DNA of 64,000 bases. Origin: Peptococcaceae bacterium UBA6116. Lineage in GTDB: Bacteria > Bacillota > Desulfitobacteriia > Desulfitobacteriales > Syntrophobotulaceae. The stretch lies in the NCBI GenBank assembly GCA_002423425.1, contig DIWC01000049.1, positions 8,961 through 72,960 of the forward strand, in the 5' to 3' direction. Below the pieces are notes generated by a model. The model ran no database searches, was not told where the DNA came from, and saw only the letters and a program-made list of their open reading frames with translations. Below, piece by piece: positions 51,223-58,947 of the stretch; within the stretch, counting starts at the first letter, position 1, and every line of letters begins with the position of its first letter. The position numbers and the translations under genes are program-made.

Positions 51223-52632
51223 ATGGCGATGTTCGAAAGCTTAAGTGAAAAACTCCAGGCTACCTTCAAACGGCTAAGAGGCAAAGGCAAACTTACTGAA
51301 GCTGATGTCAGCGAGGCTATGCGCGAGGTCAGAATGGCTCTGCTTGAAGCGGATGTCAGTTTTAAAGTTGTCAAACAACTCATATCGCGGATCAAAGAAA
51401 GAGCAATTGGTCAGGAAGTACTGGAATCTCTTACTCCAGGTCAACAGGTAATAAAAATTGTCCACGAGGAAATTATAAGCCTTATGGGTAACAACGAGAG
51501 CAAGATTCAGATTTCTTCTAAACCGCCTACCATCATCATGCTTGTTGGCTTGCAGGGGGCAGGCAAGACTACCCACGGGGCTAAACTTGCCAACCTACTT
51601 AAAAAACAAGGGAAGCGTCCCTTATTAGTTGCCTGTGATATTTATCGGCCGGCAGCAATCAAACAACTCGAAGTGCTCGGGGAGCAGATTAAAGTACCTG
51701 TTTTTTCGATGGGTCAAATTTCTCCGGTTAAGATTGCCGCGGAAAGTCTGGAACATGCCCGTAAAAACGGGAATGACATTCTGATTATCGATACCGCAGG
51801 ACGGCTTCATGTTAATGAAGAGTTAATGACTGAACTAACGGAAATCAAACAAAAAGTTGATCCTCATGAAATTCTACTTGTTGTTGATGCGATGACCGGT
51901 CAGGATGCGGTCAATGTGGCTGAGGCTTTTCATAACCAACTGGGTCTTAATGGGGTAATCTTATCCAAACTGGATGGAGATACTCGCGGCGGCGCAGCGC
52001 TCTCGGTTAAAGCAGTTACCGGCTGTCCGGTTAAATTTGCCGGCGTGGGAGAAAAGATGGATGCTTTGGAGGTATTTCATCCGGACCGGGTAGCCTCCAG
52101 GATTCTAGGAATGGGTGATGTCCTTACCCTTATAGAAAAAGCGCAACAAAATTTTGACGAGAAAAAAGCCAAGGAAATGGAAGAGAAAATTCGCAAGCAG
52201 GAGCTGACATTGGATGATTATCTTGATCAAATCAAGCAGCTTAGAAATATGGGCCCTCTTTCTTCTGTTTTGGAAATGATTCCAGGGCTAGGCAAACAAC
52301 TTAAAGGTGTACAGATAGATGAAAAAGAATTCTATAAATCCGAGGCTATTATTAGCTCTATGACCAAAGAAGAGAGAAGAAAGCCTATCCTGATAAAGGA
52401 TTCCCGCAAAAAGAGGATTGCAGCAGGAAGCGGAACGACTGTTGTCGATGTCGGAAGGTTTCTTAAGCAATATGAACAAACCAAAAAAATGATGAAACAG
52501 CTTTCCGGAGTTCCTGGAATGGGCGGAAGCGCTGGCAAAATTGATCATAAAAAAGGAAGTAAAGGAAAAAAGGGAAAGAAAAGCGGTCAGGGAAAGAAAC
52601 CTTTTGCGAACTTTCCTTTTCCCTTCAAATAA
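51223..52632 (+). CDS. ffh: Signal recognition particle protein Ffh
   Basis: Ffh binds signal sequences and 4.5S/scRNA. The 469-residue protein has the N domain, the G domain with GLQGAGKTTHGAKLA (near 109; Thr-His where most Ffh have Thr-Thr), DTAGRLHVNEELM and LSKLDGDTRGGAAL, and the methionine-rich M domain with GMGDVLTLIEKAQ and GMGG. A lysine/glycine-rich tail ends it. It overlaps no neighbour and lies 21 bases after ylxM. The scRNA gene is not in this window. Confidence 0.96.
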   Translation: MAMFESLSEKLQATFKRLRGKGKLTEADVSEAMREVRMALLEADVSFKVVKQLISRIKERAIGQEVLESLTPGQQVIKIVHEEIISLMGNNESKIQISSKPPTIIMLVGLQGAGKTTHGAKLANLLKKQGKRPLLVACDIYRPAAIKQLEVLGEQIKVPVFSMGQISPVKIAAESLEHARKNGNDILIIDTAGRLHVNEELMTELTEIKQKVDPHEILLVVDAMTGQDAVNVAEAFHNQLGLNGVILSKLDGDTRGGAALSVKAVTGCPVKFAGVGEKMDALEVFHPDRVASRILGMGDVLTLIEKAQQNFDEKKAKEMEEKIRKQELTLDDYLDQIKQLRNMGPLSSVLEMIPGLGKQLKGVQIDEKEFYKSEAIISSMTKEERRKPILIKDSRKKRIAAGSGTTVVDVGRFLKQYEQTKKMMKQLSGVPGMGGSAGKIDHKKGSKGKKGKKSGQGKKPFANFPFPFK

Positions 52633-52661
52633 ATAACCGCTTTTGCTGAGGAGGTGAAATA

Positions 52662-52925
52662 ATGGCAACAACTATTCGTCTGCGCCGTATGGGTGCAAAG
52701 AAAAATCCGTTCTACCGTCTTGTCGTGTGCGATTCAGCATCACGCCGCGATGGCAGACCAATTGAAGAAATTGGATATTATGATCCTACCCAAAATCCTC
52801 ATGAAGTTAAAATTGATGAGATCAAGGCATTAGATTGGCTCACCAAAGGAGCCCAGCCTTCGGATACGGCTAAATCTTTGCTTAGTCAAGTTGGGATTAT
52901 GGAGAAATTTCATAAATCCAAGTAA
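52662..52925 (+). CDS. rpsP: 30S ribosomal protein S16
   Basis: The 87-residue protein starts [20 protein letters not shown] and has [23 protein letters not shown] sequence of S16. GAGGAGGTG lies upstream. It follows ffh by 29 bases and leads the ribosome-maturation genes khpA, rimM and trmD. Confidence 0.97.
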   Translation: MATTIRLRRMGAKKNPFYRLVVCDSASRRDGRPIEEIGYYDPTQNPHEVKIDEIKALDWLTKGAQPSDTAKSLLSQVGIMEKFHKSK

Positions 52926-52942
52926 GCACGGGGGTGATTCCT

Positions 52943-53173
52943 GTGAAGGAAGTTATCGAAGTATTGGCCAAAGCTTTAGTCGATCATCCTGACCAGGTAA
53001 TCGTAGCCCAAAATACCACTGAGAAAACTGTTCATCTTCAACTGACAGTTGCACCGGAGGATATGGGCAAAGTTATCGGTAAACAGGGAAAAATCGCAAA
53101 TGCTATGCGCACTATCGTTAAAGCCGCTGCTGTCAAAGACGGCCGCAGGGTAATAGTTGACATTGACCTATAA
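52943..53173 (+). CDS. khpA: KH-domain RNA-binding protein KhpA (YlqC)
   Basis: The 76-residue protein is a single KH domain with the GKVIGKQGKIANAMR loop. KhpA pairs with KhpB/Jag in RNA binding and cell-size control in Gram-positives. I use the GTG at 52943, behind GGGGGTGATTCC. It sits between rpsP and rimM, the usual place. Confidence 0.93.
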   Translation: MKEVIEVLAKALVDHPDQVIVAQNTTEKTVHLQLTVAPEDMGKVIGKQGKIANAMRTIVKAAAVKDGRRVIVDIDL

Positions 53174-53180
53174 AGTTGGA

Positions 53181-53199
53181 AAGGGCTGAGGCCCTTTTT
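53181..53199 (+). terminator. Rho-independent terminator after khpA
   Basis: AAGGGC and GCCCTT pair around a TGAG loop and run into TTTTT. It may partly separate rpsP-khpA from rimM-trmD. Confidence 0.65.
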
Positions 53200-53207
53200 G
53201 ACGTTAG

Positions 53208-53265
53208 CGGAAAGGGGACACACCTGCTGAAGTAAAAGTTGTTCTATTAGGACAGGAATGTCCCC
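53208..53265. repeat. REP-like element with GGGGACACAC end, copy 2 (decayed)
   Basis: The first 25 bases match those of the element at 41851 with one change (CGGAAAGGGGACACAC, then TGCTGAAG). The other arm has diverged and only the terminal TGTCCCC remains complementary. It lies in the khpA-rimM gap. Confidence 0.65.
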
Positions 53266-53306
53266 ATTAGATACGGATGATATTTTCTATTGAAAGGAAG
53301 TTACTG

Positions 53307-53807
53307 GTGGACAGCATAATAATTGGTGAGATTATCAAACCCCAAGGAATAAAGGGCGAAATCAAAGTTTACCCTCTTACCGATAATGCTCAAAGGTTTA
53401 CGAAGCTTAAAAAGATCATCTTGTCAAGTGATCAGGCTGAAACCTGTTTGAATGTCCAGGCGGTGAGAATTGATCCGAAAGGAATGGTTTTTTTAAAACT
53501 TGAAGGGATTGAGACGCCGGAGGAAGTAGAAAAATACCGCGGTTTTCTAGTTAAGATAGACCGTGCTGAAGTTCCTCCCCTAAAAGACCGCTGGTACTAT
53601 TTCGAATTGGAAGGAATGGAAGTCTACGAAAATGAGGTTCTTTTAGGAACCCTAGTTAAAGTTTTGGAGACAGGAGCTAATGATGTTTATTTGGTGCAAG
53701 GGAAAAAAGGAGAAATCTGTGTTCCTGCCTTAAAGTCCGTAGTCCAAAAGATTGACGTTCCTGGAAAAAGAATGGATGTCATTCTGCCTCCCGGACTGTT
53801 GGACTGA
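53307..53807 (+). CDS. rimM: Ribosome maturation factor RimM
   Basis: RimM binds S19 and helps assemble the 30S head. The 166-residue protein has IGEIIKPQGIKGEIKVYPLT, the linker and a PRC-barrel domain with DRWYYFELEGMEVY and ETGANDVYLV. The GTG at 53307 has GAAAGGAAG ahead of it; the ATG ten codons earlier lacks such a site. Confidence 0.93.
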   Translation: MDSIIIGEIIKPQGIKGEIKVYPLTDNAQRFTKLKKIILSSDQAETCLNVQAVRIDPKGMVFLKLEGIETPEEVEKYRGFLVKIDRAEVPPLKDRWYYFELEGMEVYENEVLLGTLVKVLETGANDVYLVQGKKGEICVPALKSVVQKIDVPGKRMDVILPPGLLD

Positions 53808-53833
53808 TTCCGGAAAAAGCGAGGCTCTCTAAG

Positions 53834-54634
53834 ATGAAATTTACAGTGTTGACCATTTTTCCTGAAATGTTTGCTCCGTTTAACGAGAGTATATTGAAGA
53901 GGGCTCAAGCGGCTGAGCTTATTAAAATTGAGCTTGTCAATTTCCGCGATTATGCTGAAAGTAAACACAAGAATGTAGATGATATTCCCTATGGCGGCGG
54001 GGCAGGCATGGTATTAAAACCTGAACCCATTTATAAAGCGGTCAATAGTTTAGAGAAGACAGGAAAAAGCAGAATTCTCCTTTTATCTCCCCAGGGCAAA
54101 GTATTTGACCAGAAAGCCGCTCAAAAGCTGGCCGCTTATGACAATCTGATTTTTCTATGCGGCCATTATGAAGGCTTCGACGAAAGGATAAGATCTTTAG
54201 CGGATGAGGAGATTTCCCTTGGTGATTTTGTCCTTACCGGTGGGGAACTGGCAGCCATGGCAATTATTGATTCTGTGGCCAGGCTTATTCCTGGAGTCCT
54301 TGGAAAAGCAAACTCCTCTGAATATGACTCTCATAGTCAAGGACTGCTGGAATATCCACAATATACCCGCCCTCCCGATTTCCAAGGGATGAAGGTACCG
54401 GAAGTCCTTCTTTCGGGGCACCATGACAAGATTGAAAAGTGGCGGAGAAAAGAATCTTTGGGCAGAACTTTTCTTCGAAGAATAGATCTGATACCGCAAA
54501 TTGAGTTCCAACCCGGAGATTATCAGCTGCTGGAGGAATTATGTCTGGAATACCCTGAGATTGAGCCTTACCGACACAGATGGGAACACCTTAAACCTGC
54601 AGCAAAAAGCAAGAAACGAAAACAGTCTTTATAA
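53834..54634 (+). CDS. trmD: tRNA (guanine-37-N1) methyltransferase TrmD
   Basis: TrmD methylates G37 of tRNAs to prevent frameshifting. The 266-residue SPOUT enzyme begins MKFTVLTIFPEMFAPF and has DIPYGGGAGMVLKPEP, the knot FLCGHYEGFDERIRSLADEE and SLGDFVLTGGELAAMAI. It follows rimM by 26 bases. Confidence 0.96.
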   Translation: MKFTVLTIFPEMFAPFNESILKRAQAAELIKIELVNFRDYAESKHKNVDDIPYGGGAGMVLKPEPIYKAVNSLEKTGKSRILLLSPQGKVFDQKAAQKLAAYDNLIFLCGHYEGFDERIRSLADEEISLGDFVLTGGELAAMAIIDSVARLIPGVLGKANSSEYDSHSQGLLEYPQYTRPPDFQGMKVPEVLLSGHHDKIEKWRRKESLGRTFLRRIDLIPQIEFQPGDYQLLEELCLEYPEIEPYRHRWEHLKPAAKSKKRKQSL

Positions 54635-54690
54635 AAAATTTAAGAATAAGCAGATTAGTTTACTAGAAGTACTAATGGTGGGGGTAAATT

Positions 54691-55251
54691 ATGGGTGAGC
54701 TTTATGTGGCTCTAATTCATGCGCCTGTCTATAATAAAAACATGGAACAGGTTGCGACATCAATCACAAATCTTGACATACATGATATTGCGCGCAGCTC
54801 AACGACTTATGGCGTCAGGGCTTATTACATCGTTCATCCCGGCCAGGTTCAACAGGATTTGGCCCGCAGGATCATGAGTTTTTGGCGGGAAGGTTATGGC
54901 GCCGAATATAATCCAAACCGCTTCGAAGCCTTTGCCAACGTCAGACTCAAGTCAATGCTGGAAGATGTTATGGAAGATATTAACCGTGAACAGCCGGACA
55001 AAAAAGTATTTACCGTAGCTACTGATGCCCGAATTTACCCCAATAGTATAAGTTATACCAACCTGCGCCGAAAATTGGAGGAGACGGACGAGGTGTATCT
55101 AATTCTGTTTGGGACTGGTTGGGGAATTATCAAAGAAGAAATGGAAAAGGCCGATTATATATTGGAACCGATCTATGGCTCCGGAGAATATAATCATCTT
55201 TCTGTGCGTTCGGCGGCAGCTATTATCCTTGACCGGCTGAAAGGAAATTAA
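54691..55251 (+). CDS. SPOUT-type RNA methyltransferase (PF09936-like), specificity unknown
   Basis: The 186-residue protein starts GELYVALIHAPVYNKNMEQV and has LDIHDIARSSTTYGVRAYYI and LFGTGWGIIKEEMEKADYIL, a pattern of SAM-dependent SPOUT methyltransferases found next to trmD in Clostridia and deltaproteobacteria. The modified RNA is not known to me. GGTGGGGG precedes the ATG. Confidence 0.85.
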   Translation: MGELYVALIHAPVYNKNMEQVATSITNLDIHDIARSSTTYGVRAYYIVHPGQVQQDLARRIMSFWREGYGAEYNPNRFEAFANVRLKSMLEDVMEDINREQPDKKVFTVATDARIYPNSISYTNLRRKLEETDEVYLILFGTGWGIIKEEMEKADYILEPIYGSGEYNHLSVRSAAAIILDRLKGN

Positions 55252-55348
55252 GGCAGGATAAACCCAGTTTTTGGGTAGGGTATTTTAAACTATGGATTTA
55301 AGAGAATAAAGTTCTTACCTTGGGAAAAAATAGCCTTGAGGTGAGAGC

Positions 55349-56494
55349 ATGAAAAAAACTTTAATCCTTGGCGGGGGAATTGGGGGTATAGTTGCAGCCA
55401 ACGTTCTTAAAAAAGCAGTTGGGTCTTCTATGCAAGTAACCGTGGTTGACCGGCAGGAGAATCATTATTATAATTCCTCCTTTCCGCTATTATTGATTGG
55501 TGAGAGAAAACCAAAGCAATTAACCCGGGAATTGAAACAACTGGAAAGAAAAAAAATTGAGATTCTTCATGGTGAAGTAAAGAAACTTGACTTAAGCCGA
55601 CATCGGGTTATTATAGATCGAGGAGTAATAGATTACGATTATCTCATAATTTCTCTTGGAGTGGAGTACCACCCTGAGACAGTACCAGGATTTAGCGAAT
55701 TTGCCTTAAATGCTTACGATTTTAATGGTGTTATAAAAATAAATCAAAAATTAAACAATTTTTCTTCCGGCCAAATCGTGTTATTCATTTCCAGTTTACC
55801 GTATAAGTGTCCCCCCGCACCTTATGAAATCATGTTTCTTTTGAATCAGTTTTTCCGGCAGCGGGGGATTCGTCATAAAGTAAAACTTACCTTGGTTACT
55901 CCTGATTTTTCACCTGAGCCTTTAGCGCCACCAAAGGTAGGCCAGAAATTGAGAAAAATGCTGGCCCAAAAAGGTATTGAATTAATTACCGAGGTCAAAA
56001 TATTGCAAGTCGAAGAAAATGTCCTGATTTTAGATCATGGCGTCAGAATTCCAGCCGACCTTATGCTGGGAATTGCTCCCCATTGGACGCCGGAGGTACT
56101 GCGCAATACCGACTTAGTTGACAAGAACGGCTATGTTGAAGTTGATCGGCAGACGATGGAAACGAGCTATCCGGGGGTTTATACTATTGGTGACGCAGCT
56201 GCCGTCAGGCTTCCGGTAATAGGGTCCTATGCCCCCAGAGCAGGAGTTTTTGCCCACGCCCAAGCCAAAGTAGTCGCCCGAAATATCGCGCTTTTAGCCC
56301 GGGGGGCAAGACCTGAATATCGATATGACGGCAAAGGGTTCTGCGTGATGAATACCGGCTTTGGCCGGGGCTGCTACTCAAGAGTCCAATATTATAAGAA
56401 ACCGAGTCCACATATAACTTTGCAGAGGCCAACCAGGCCTGCCTATTTGATAAAAGCAGCCTTTGAAAAATACTGGTTAAAGTGTTGGCTATAA
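55349..56494 (+). CDS. Sulfide:quinone oxidoreductase-like FAD flavoprotein
   Basis: The 381-residue protein has an N-terminal FAD-binding Rossmann motif ILGGGIGGIVAANVL, a second dinucleotide region, and YTIGDAAAV near 278 binding FAD. Cysteines at 154 (YKCPPAPYE) and 332 (GFCVMNTGFGRG) match two redox cysteines of the SQR/FCSD family; the third SQR cysteine near 125 is absent. A C-terminal amphipathic stretch (AFEKYWLKCWL) could anchor it to the membrane. It may oxidise sulfide or reduce a thiol/quinone couple, but the class of SQR is not decidable here. It is the odd gene among translation genes. Confidence 0.82.
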   Translation: MKKTLILGGGIGGIVAANVLKKAVGSSMQVTVVDRQENHYYNSSFPLLLIGERKPKQLTRELKQLERKKIEILHGEVKKLDLSRHRVIIDRGVIDYDYLIISLGVEYHPETVPGFSEFALNAYDFNGVIKINQKLNNFSSGQIVLFISSLPYKCPPAPYEIMFLLNQFFRQRGIRHKVKLTLVTPDFSPEPLAPPKVGQKLRKMLAQKGIELITEVKILQVEENVLILDHGVRIPADLMLGIAPHWTPEVLRNTDLVDKNGYVEVDRQTMETSYPGVYTIGDAAAVRLPVIGSYAPRAGVFAHAQAKVVARNIALLARGARPEYRYDGKGFCVMNTGFGRGCYSRVQYYKKPSPHITLQRPTRPAYLIKAAFEKYWLKCWL

Positions 56495-56511
56495 CAGAAA
56501 GCAAGTTGTTA

Positions 56512-56540
56512 TTGCGTATTTTTCCGGTCTATGGTAATAT
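56512..56540 (+). promoter_or_regulatory. Promoter for rplS, followed by a leader of about 120 bases
   Basis: TTGCGT and TAATAT are 17 bases apart, with TGG before the -10 box. The transcript would have a leader of roughly 120 bases before rplS, containing GGTCCTCTGGCTCGG and CCGGTTTGGTC, which could fold. An autoregulatory L19 leader is possible but not shown. Confidence 0.5.
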
Positions 56541-56667
56541 AATTTAGTGTAAAAATGGATGGTCCTCTGGCTCGGCTCAACCGGTTTGGTCATATCTGAA
56601 AAAGATATTGAATATTTACCTGGTCAGGAGTTATGAACATCTAGGCAAGGAAGGGGGGAATTTAATA

Positions 56668-57009
56668 ATGGATTATATTCGCATCATTGAAGAAGAACAA
56701 ATAAAAAAGGATATTCCTTCATTCCGTCCAGGGGATACCGTTAAAGTACATGTCAAGATTGTTGAGGGATCCCGCGAACGTATTCAGATCTTTGAAGGCT
56801 TGGTAATTAAAAGAAAAGGGGATGGCCTCAGGGAATCTTTTACTGTCCGCCGTGTTACCAACGGTGTTGGGGTCGAGAGAACTTTCCCGCTTCATTCTCC
56901 GCGTATTGATAGGATTGAAGTTGTACGCAGGGGTATTGTACGGAGAGCAAAACTTTACTATCTGCGTGATCGCTATGGAAAAGCCGCTCGTATCCGCGAA
57001 CGCCGCTAG
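56668..57009 (+). CDS. rplS: 50S ribosomal protein L19
   Basis: The 113-residue protein includes [39 protein letters not shown] and [17 protein letters not shown] start at the ATG at 56668, preceded by AAGGAAGGGGGG; a longer frame from 56608 would include that site in coding sequence. It has its own terminator. Confidence 0.96.
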   Translation: MDYIRIIEEEQIKKDIPSFRPGDTVKVHVKIVEGSRERIQIFEGLVIKRKGDGLRESFTVRRVTNGVGVERTFPLHSPRIDRIEVVRRGIVRRAKLYYLRDRYGKAARIRERR

Positions 57010-57032
57010 AGAGAAAAATAGAAAATGGAGAA

Positions 57033-57061
57033 GAGAGCTGGAAAATTTCAGCTCTCTTTTT
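57033..57061 (+). terminator. Rho-independent terminator after rplS
   Basis: GAGAGCTG and CAGCTCTC form a perfect 8-bp stem with an 8-base loop, followed by five T. Confidence 0.85.
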
Positions 57062-57100
57062 ATAAGGCGAACAAAGCGAGCCGCTACACGCAAAACCGTT

Positions 57101-57218
57101 TGCCATCCCGTGGCCGTTCGCCGCTCCCGTGAAGGCCGGCTAAGACCTTCACGCATCCATGGCACCCGTGAAGGACATCAAATCCTTCACGCATTAGGCC
57201 ATCCATGGCCGTTAGGAG
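57101..57218 (+). repeat. Dispersed palindromic repeat cluster, copy A (upstream of rbgA)
   Basis: The stretch holds two hairpins, CGTGAAGG/CCTTCACG (57128-57153) and CGTGAAGGA/TCCTTCACG (57167-57191), then GCATTAGGCCATCCATGG and CCGTTAGGAG. The 31 bases 57184-57214 recur reversed at 34538-34568 with one mismatch; TGCCATCCCGTGGCCGTTCG at its start matches part of copy C. The element ends in TAGGAG, seven bases before the rbgA ATG. Confidence 0.75.
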
Positions 57219-57225
57219 ATAATAA

Positions 57226-58047
57226 ATGAGTATTCAATGGTATCCAGGACATATGACTAGGGCGAAAAGAAAACTGGAAGAACAAATAAAGTGGGTTGAT
57301 GTCGTGGTTGAGCTAGGTGATGCCCGGTTGCCATTAAGCAGCAGGAACCCTCTTCTCCGGGAGTTGCTTGGGAATAAACTGCGTCTATTGCTAATGAATA
57401 AAGCTGATCTGGCCGATGACTTAAAGACTGACCAATGGCTTAGGCAGCTTGGTAAAGAAGTCCCGGTTTTGTCAATTAGTGCTAAGACCGGTATGGGAAT
57501 AAGAAAAATAATTGATCTGCTTGAAAAAATTATGTCTGAAAAGAGGGAACGACTAGAGGTCAAGGGAGTCAGGGCAAGGCCAATGAGAGTGATGGTTGTC
57601 GGAATTCCGAATATCGGAAAATCTTCCCTTATCAACCAGCTGACAGGGGGTGCTCAGGCTAAGACAGGTAATAAGCCAGGGGTTACCCGGGGAAATCAAT
57701 GGATTCGTATTCATCCAAAGGTAGAACTCTTAGATACGCCAGGGATGCTCTGGCCAAAATTCGATGATCCAGAAGTAGGCAGAAAACTTGCGGTAACAGG
57801 TGCGGTCAGAGATGAAGTCTTTGATCAAGAAGAACTTGCCTCTTGGTTGATTCAATGGCTTAGGAGATACTATCCACAGGAACTGGGGAACTATTATAGC
57901 CTTGCGGTGGAGAGTTTTGATCTCGAGAACGTTGGCCGCAGAAGAGGATGTATTATCAGTGGAGGCAGGGTGGATACCTTAAAAGCAGCCCAGATTTTTC
58001 TGCGGGAATTCCGCAGCGGCAAAATTACTAAAGTTACCATGGATTAG
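57226..58047 (+). CDS. rbgA: Ribosome biogenesis GTPase RbgA (YlqF)
   Basis: RbgA is needed for late 50S assembly. The 273-residue, circularly permuted GTPase starts MSIQWYPGHMTRAKRKL, then has G4 NKAD, G1 GIPNIGKSSLINQL, G2 TRG and G3 DTPGML, followed by a C-terminal ANTAR-like helical domain. Its ribosome-binding site TAGGAG is the edge of the dispersed repeat. rnhB follows, as in Bacillus. Confidence 0.95.
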   Translation: MSIQWYPGHMTRAKRKLEEQIKWVDVVVELGDARLPLSSRNPLLRELLGNKLRLLLMNKADLADDLKTDQWLRQLGKEVPVLSISAKTGMGIRKIIDLLEKIMSEKRERLEVKGVRARPMRVMVVGIPNIGKSSLINQLTGGAQAKTGNKPGVTRGNQWIRIHPKVELLDTPGMLWPKFDDPEVGRKLAVTGAVRDEVFDQEELASWLIQWLRRYYPQELGNYYSLAVESFDLENVGRRRGCIISGGRVDTLKAAQIFLREFRSGKITKVTMD

Positions 58048-58127
58048 CATTTCTTTTAAAACGGTTTCTAAATAGGGCTTGCTAAAAGCATATTAAAATT
58101 AATAATAACGAGGGTTTTGGACCATCT

Positions 58128-58853
58128 TTGTCGAATAATATGCGCATTAGAAGCAAATTTCGGGAAAGGCAAGAGGAAGTATTGTTATATCAGGGAGTAG
58201 AGATGGATAAAAAAGAAACTGAAAGAAAAGAAAACCTATTGCAGATGGAAAGAAGTTTGCACGCAAAAGGCTACCTGCTGGTTGCGGGAGTAGACGAGGC
58301 AGGCCGGGGACCGCTGGCAGGTCCGGTCATGGCTGGAGTCTGTATCCTACCCCAGGCGTTTAATCTTCCGGGACTGGATGATTCCAAAAAACTTACGGAG
58401 AAAAAAAGAGAATATCTTTCGGGTCTGATTATGGAACAGGCGGTGGCCTTTTCCTTAGGAAGTGCCGGCCCGGGAGAGATTGACCGGCTCAACATTTTAA
58501 ACGCATCGAAATTGGCTATGAAACGAGCACTGGAGGATTTACACGTTCCACCGGATTTTGTACTGGTTGATGGCCGGGACAAGCTTGATATTCCGGTAGT
58601 ACAAAAGGCGATCATTGGCGGAGACGGACTCTGTGCGTGTATTGCTGCGGCTTCGATCTTAGCCAAAGTAGCGAGGGATAAACTAATGTGTGAAATGCAT
58701 AACTTTTTCCCCGCCTATAATTTTGATCAACACAAAGGATACGGTACCAGATTGCATTTTGAGGCCATTGAGAAGTTCGGTCCCTGTCCGATTCACCGCC
58801 GGTCTTTTTCACCAATTAAGGAAATGATTTCTGCTGGAAAAGAACTTGCTTAA
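58128..58853 (+). CDS. rnhB: Ribonuclease HII
   Basis: RNase HII removes ribonucleotides from DNA and RNA primers. Motifs are VAGVDEAGRGPLAGPVMAG (Asp-Glu metal ligands), DSKKLTEKKRE, VDGRDKL and AASILAKVARDKLM. An N-terminal extension of about 48 residues precedes the catalytic domain, shorter than in B. subtilis. The start is a TTG at 58128 with GAGGG upstream; an ATG at 58203 behind GGGAG is an alternative. Confidence 0.94.
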   Translation: MSNNMRIRSKFRERQEEVLLYQGVEMDKKETERKENLLQMERSLHAKGYLLVAGVDEAGRGPLAGPVMAGVCILPQAFNLPGLDDSKKLTEKKREYLSGLIMEQAVAFSLGSAGPGEIDRLNILNASKLAMKRALEDLHVPPDFVLVDGRDKLDIPVVQKAIIGGDGLCACIAAASILAKVARDKLMCEMHNFFPAYNFDQHKGYGTRLHFEAIEKFGPCPIHRRSFSPIKEMISAGKELA

Positions 58854-58947
58854 CGATAATAATTAATATTGAACTCTTCCTTTTCCATTTTCATAAACTA
58901 TTATGAGTTAACCGCTTGTTAGTGTTGTGGAAAAAGGAGGAAGTAAT

